Positions 62,373-64,000 of a stretch of 64,000 nucleotides of DNA are shown here, piece by piece. Below the pieces are notes generated by a model, which saw only the letters and a program-made list of their open reading frames with translations, ran no database searches and was not told the DNA's origin. The stretch lies in the NCBI GenBank assembly GCA_021029095.1, contig JAJOHG010000006.1:620001-684000 (forward strand), given 5' to 3'. Origin of the DNA: Phellopilus nigrolimitatus (Eukaryota; Basidiomycota; Agaricomycetes; Hymenochaetales; Hymenochaetaceae). How positions within the stretch are numbered: the stretch's first letter is position 1; every line of letters begins with the position of its first letter. The position numbers and the translations under genes are program-made.

Positions 62373-64000
62373 ATGGCCTGCTCCTTTACCGCGACGAGCG
62401 CCCGCTCACTGCCCGCTTTGCGGGGCCGTTGCTCAGCTCGCCTTCCGCGGAACCTGCTCGCCAAGCAGCGCATATCGCGAGATCAAACGCGCACTTTCCT
62501 TAGTCTCTTCAAAAAATTCAGAGCAGACTCGCAGACACAGAGCGCCGCACCGCCGCGGCCGATCCTTGCGCAGGACAACCTCTTCCATTTGTTCTCGAAG
62601 TCGCCGTTTCCCGCCGTTAGGGAGCGTGGAGAGGCTATCAAGAAACTCGCGCCGTGTCCTGTGTGTGCTTCAAGTCATGCGCAGGGCCATCCACACGTCA
62701 CGCCGAAGGCGGTGAAATTCGAATGCCCGGATTGCGGTTGGCCGACGCACTGCTCGGAGGAGCACTGGGAGGCAGACAAGGAGCACCAGAGATTCTGTGG
62801 GCGGCTGAGGGAGGCAAGCGAGGACGAGCATGACTTGAGAAGCGGGAGAAAGATGCGGGAATTTGAGATGCCAGGTACGTACGAGTCGGGTTTAGTTTTT
62901 GGGCGAGTAGAAATATCTTAAATTATTCTCCTTAAGGGCCCTTGGATTACGATGAAACTGTTTCTTTCTCCAATTGGGATATTTTCTGGTATACAAGAGG
63001 CTTCCCGTCCATGGACACGGAACGCATGCGCCGGCACGCAAGCAAGCTGCTCACATATCCTATGACTATTGCATCGGTTCTCCACCAGAATAGCGGACTT
63101 ACGTTGAGCAATCAGCGAGTTACTCCCGAAGGAATTCGATCACTCGCAGGTTAGCAATGCACTTGCTTCTCTTATGAGTTTCAATCGGTGATGTAACCTC
63201 GAATATTAGCTCTCCGCTCGACTTTACACGTCCCTCCCGGCGCACCAGAAACGGAGGAAGCCGGCGTCGGAAAACCTGTATTCCGCATCTTCATTCTCGG
63301 CGCTCGCGCAGAATCGTCACTCCCGCCTCATGTCTGGGAACAGCTTAGTCTACTGTTCCCATCCGTGTCGCTGCACGTTCACTTTATTGGCCCGCAGGTC
63401 TCCTTGCCTAAGCCGGAGGACTTGGAGAAAATGAAGACCAAAGCCGCTCAGACGGCTGCTTCGGCAGCGAAGCCTGAAGAGGAGGCTCCGTCATCGCACT
63501 CTAATGAAACAGCCTCCCCCACCTCCGAAGAAGTGAAACCGGCTGCGAGTGCTGAGCCGCCTAAGCCCACTTACGTACCGAACATATACCAGCCTCCTAC
63601 CCCCGACCCAATTCCCATACAAAAGCACACGCGCTCATCCGTCTCTGTGTACGGAGCACCTTCGTACACCGTGCCGTACGCGCGGCAGATCTCCATCACC
63701 GGCATCCAGGCGTCCTACACCGACGTGCACCCCGCGCTCTTCGACTCGCTCGACCCGTACTCAGACGTCTTCTTCCTCTTCTCTCCGGGGCTCGGCTTCC
63801 CCTCGGCCTCCGGCGCGCTCACGCCCGCGGGCGAGCCCGTGCTGCAGATCTCCTCGCCGACGGAGTGGGGGGACACGCTCCCGATGCTCCTGCAGAGCAA
63901 GTGCAGCGTGTTCGTGACCGGCTTCAGCCCCGCGGACGTCGAGCGCGACGTGCGCGCGCTCGCGCAGGCGGAGGGCGTTGCAGGCGAGTTCGACTGGGTC
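62373..64000 (+). CDS. MSS51: Mitochondrial translation regulator Mss51-like, partial at window end
   Basis: Mss51 activates translation of COX1 mRNA and assists assembly of Cox1 in mitochondria. The start MACSFTATSARSLPALRGRC is an Arg/Ser/Ala-rich presequence. A MYND-like zinc finger follows: CPVCASSHAQGHPHV, FECPDCGWPTHCSEEHW, HQRFCGRLREA. After an intron near 62874-62938 come PLDYDETVSFSNWDIFWYTR and MRRHASKLLTYPMTIASVLH. After another intron near 63149-63208, FRIFILGARAESSLPPHVWE and LHVHFIGPQVSLP precede an Ala/Glu/Pro-rich insert. The conserved core resumes with DVFFLFSPGLGFPS and SKCSVFVTGFSPADVERDV. The reading frame is open to base 64000, so the C-terminus is missing. The insert (about 63420-63600) is longer than in yeast. 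Confidence 0.87.

Overview
The window is nuclear DNA of a filamentous fungus, most likely a mushroom-forming basidiomycete. Genes are dense and on both strands, nearly all split by introns of about 50-70 bases with GT...AG ends and CTAAC/CTGAC-like branch sites. The products are ordinary fungal housekeeping proteins with basidiomycete-like low-complexity regions. I see no rRNA, tRNA, CRISPR array, origin or intact transposon.

Layout. 1-7.5 kb: three same-direction copies of an NmrA-like NAD(P)-binding gene, duplicated together with their upstream DNA; at least two have broken frames. 7.5-12.7 kb: a FYVE protein of the Pep7/Vac1 (rabenosyn) type and mitochondrial citrate synthase. 13.7-15.0 kb: a fourth, intact NmrA-like gene in the opposite direction. 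15.3-26 kb: EAF1/VID21 (NuA4 scaffold), KNR4/SMI1 and succinyl-CoA:3-ketoacid CoA-transferase. 27.3-33.2 kb: CSM3/Swi3/Tipin, the N-terminal Xaa-Pro-Lys methyltransferase, a Zn2Cys6 regulator and a candidate 73-residue membrane protein. 33.5-43 kb: SPT6, COQ11 and a secreted double-psi beta-barrel protein. 43.8-48.2 kb: SCAMP and poly(A)-binding protein. 48.6-52.6 kb: a methyltransferase and SPT8. 52.7-60.9 kb: SRP54, a four-helix membrane protein, an M13 metallopeptidase and HIS3. 62.4 kb to the end: MSS51, cut by the window edge.

Genes do not form operons, but several share short divergent promoters (SPT8/SRP54, CSM3/methyltransferase, membrane protein/M13 peptidase). Chromatin and transcription factors are common (EAF1, SPT6, SPT8), as are mitochondrial proteins (citrate synthase, CoA-transferase, COQ11, MSS51). 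This looks like ordinary fungal gene mixing, not a pathway cluster.

The most unusual content is the four-member NmrA-like family and the repeated single-base frame breaks. The breaks affect SRP54 (seven), the M13 peptidase (three), the Pep7-like gene, CSM3 and three NmrA copies. Because essential single-copy genes are hit while their codons stay conserved, sequence or assembly error is the leading explanation, and the pseudogene calls on the NmrA copies carry the same caution. I found no convincing new multi-gene system.
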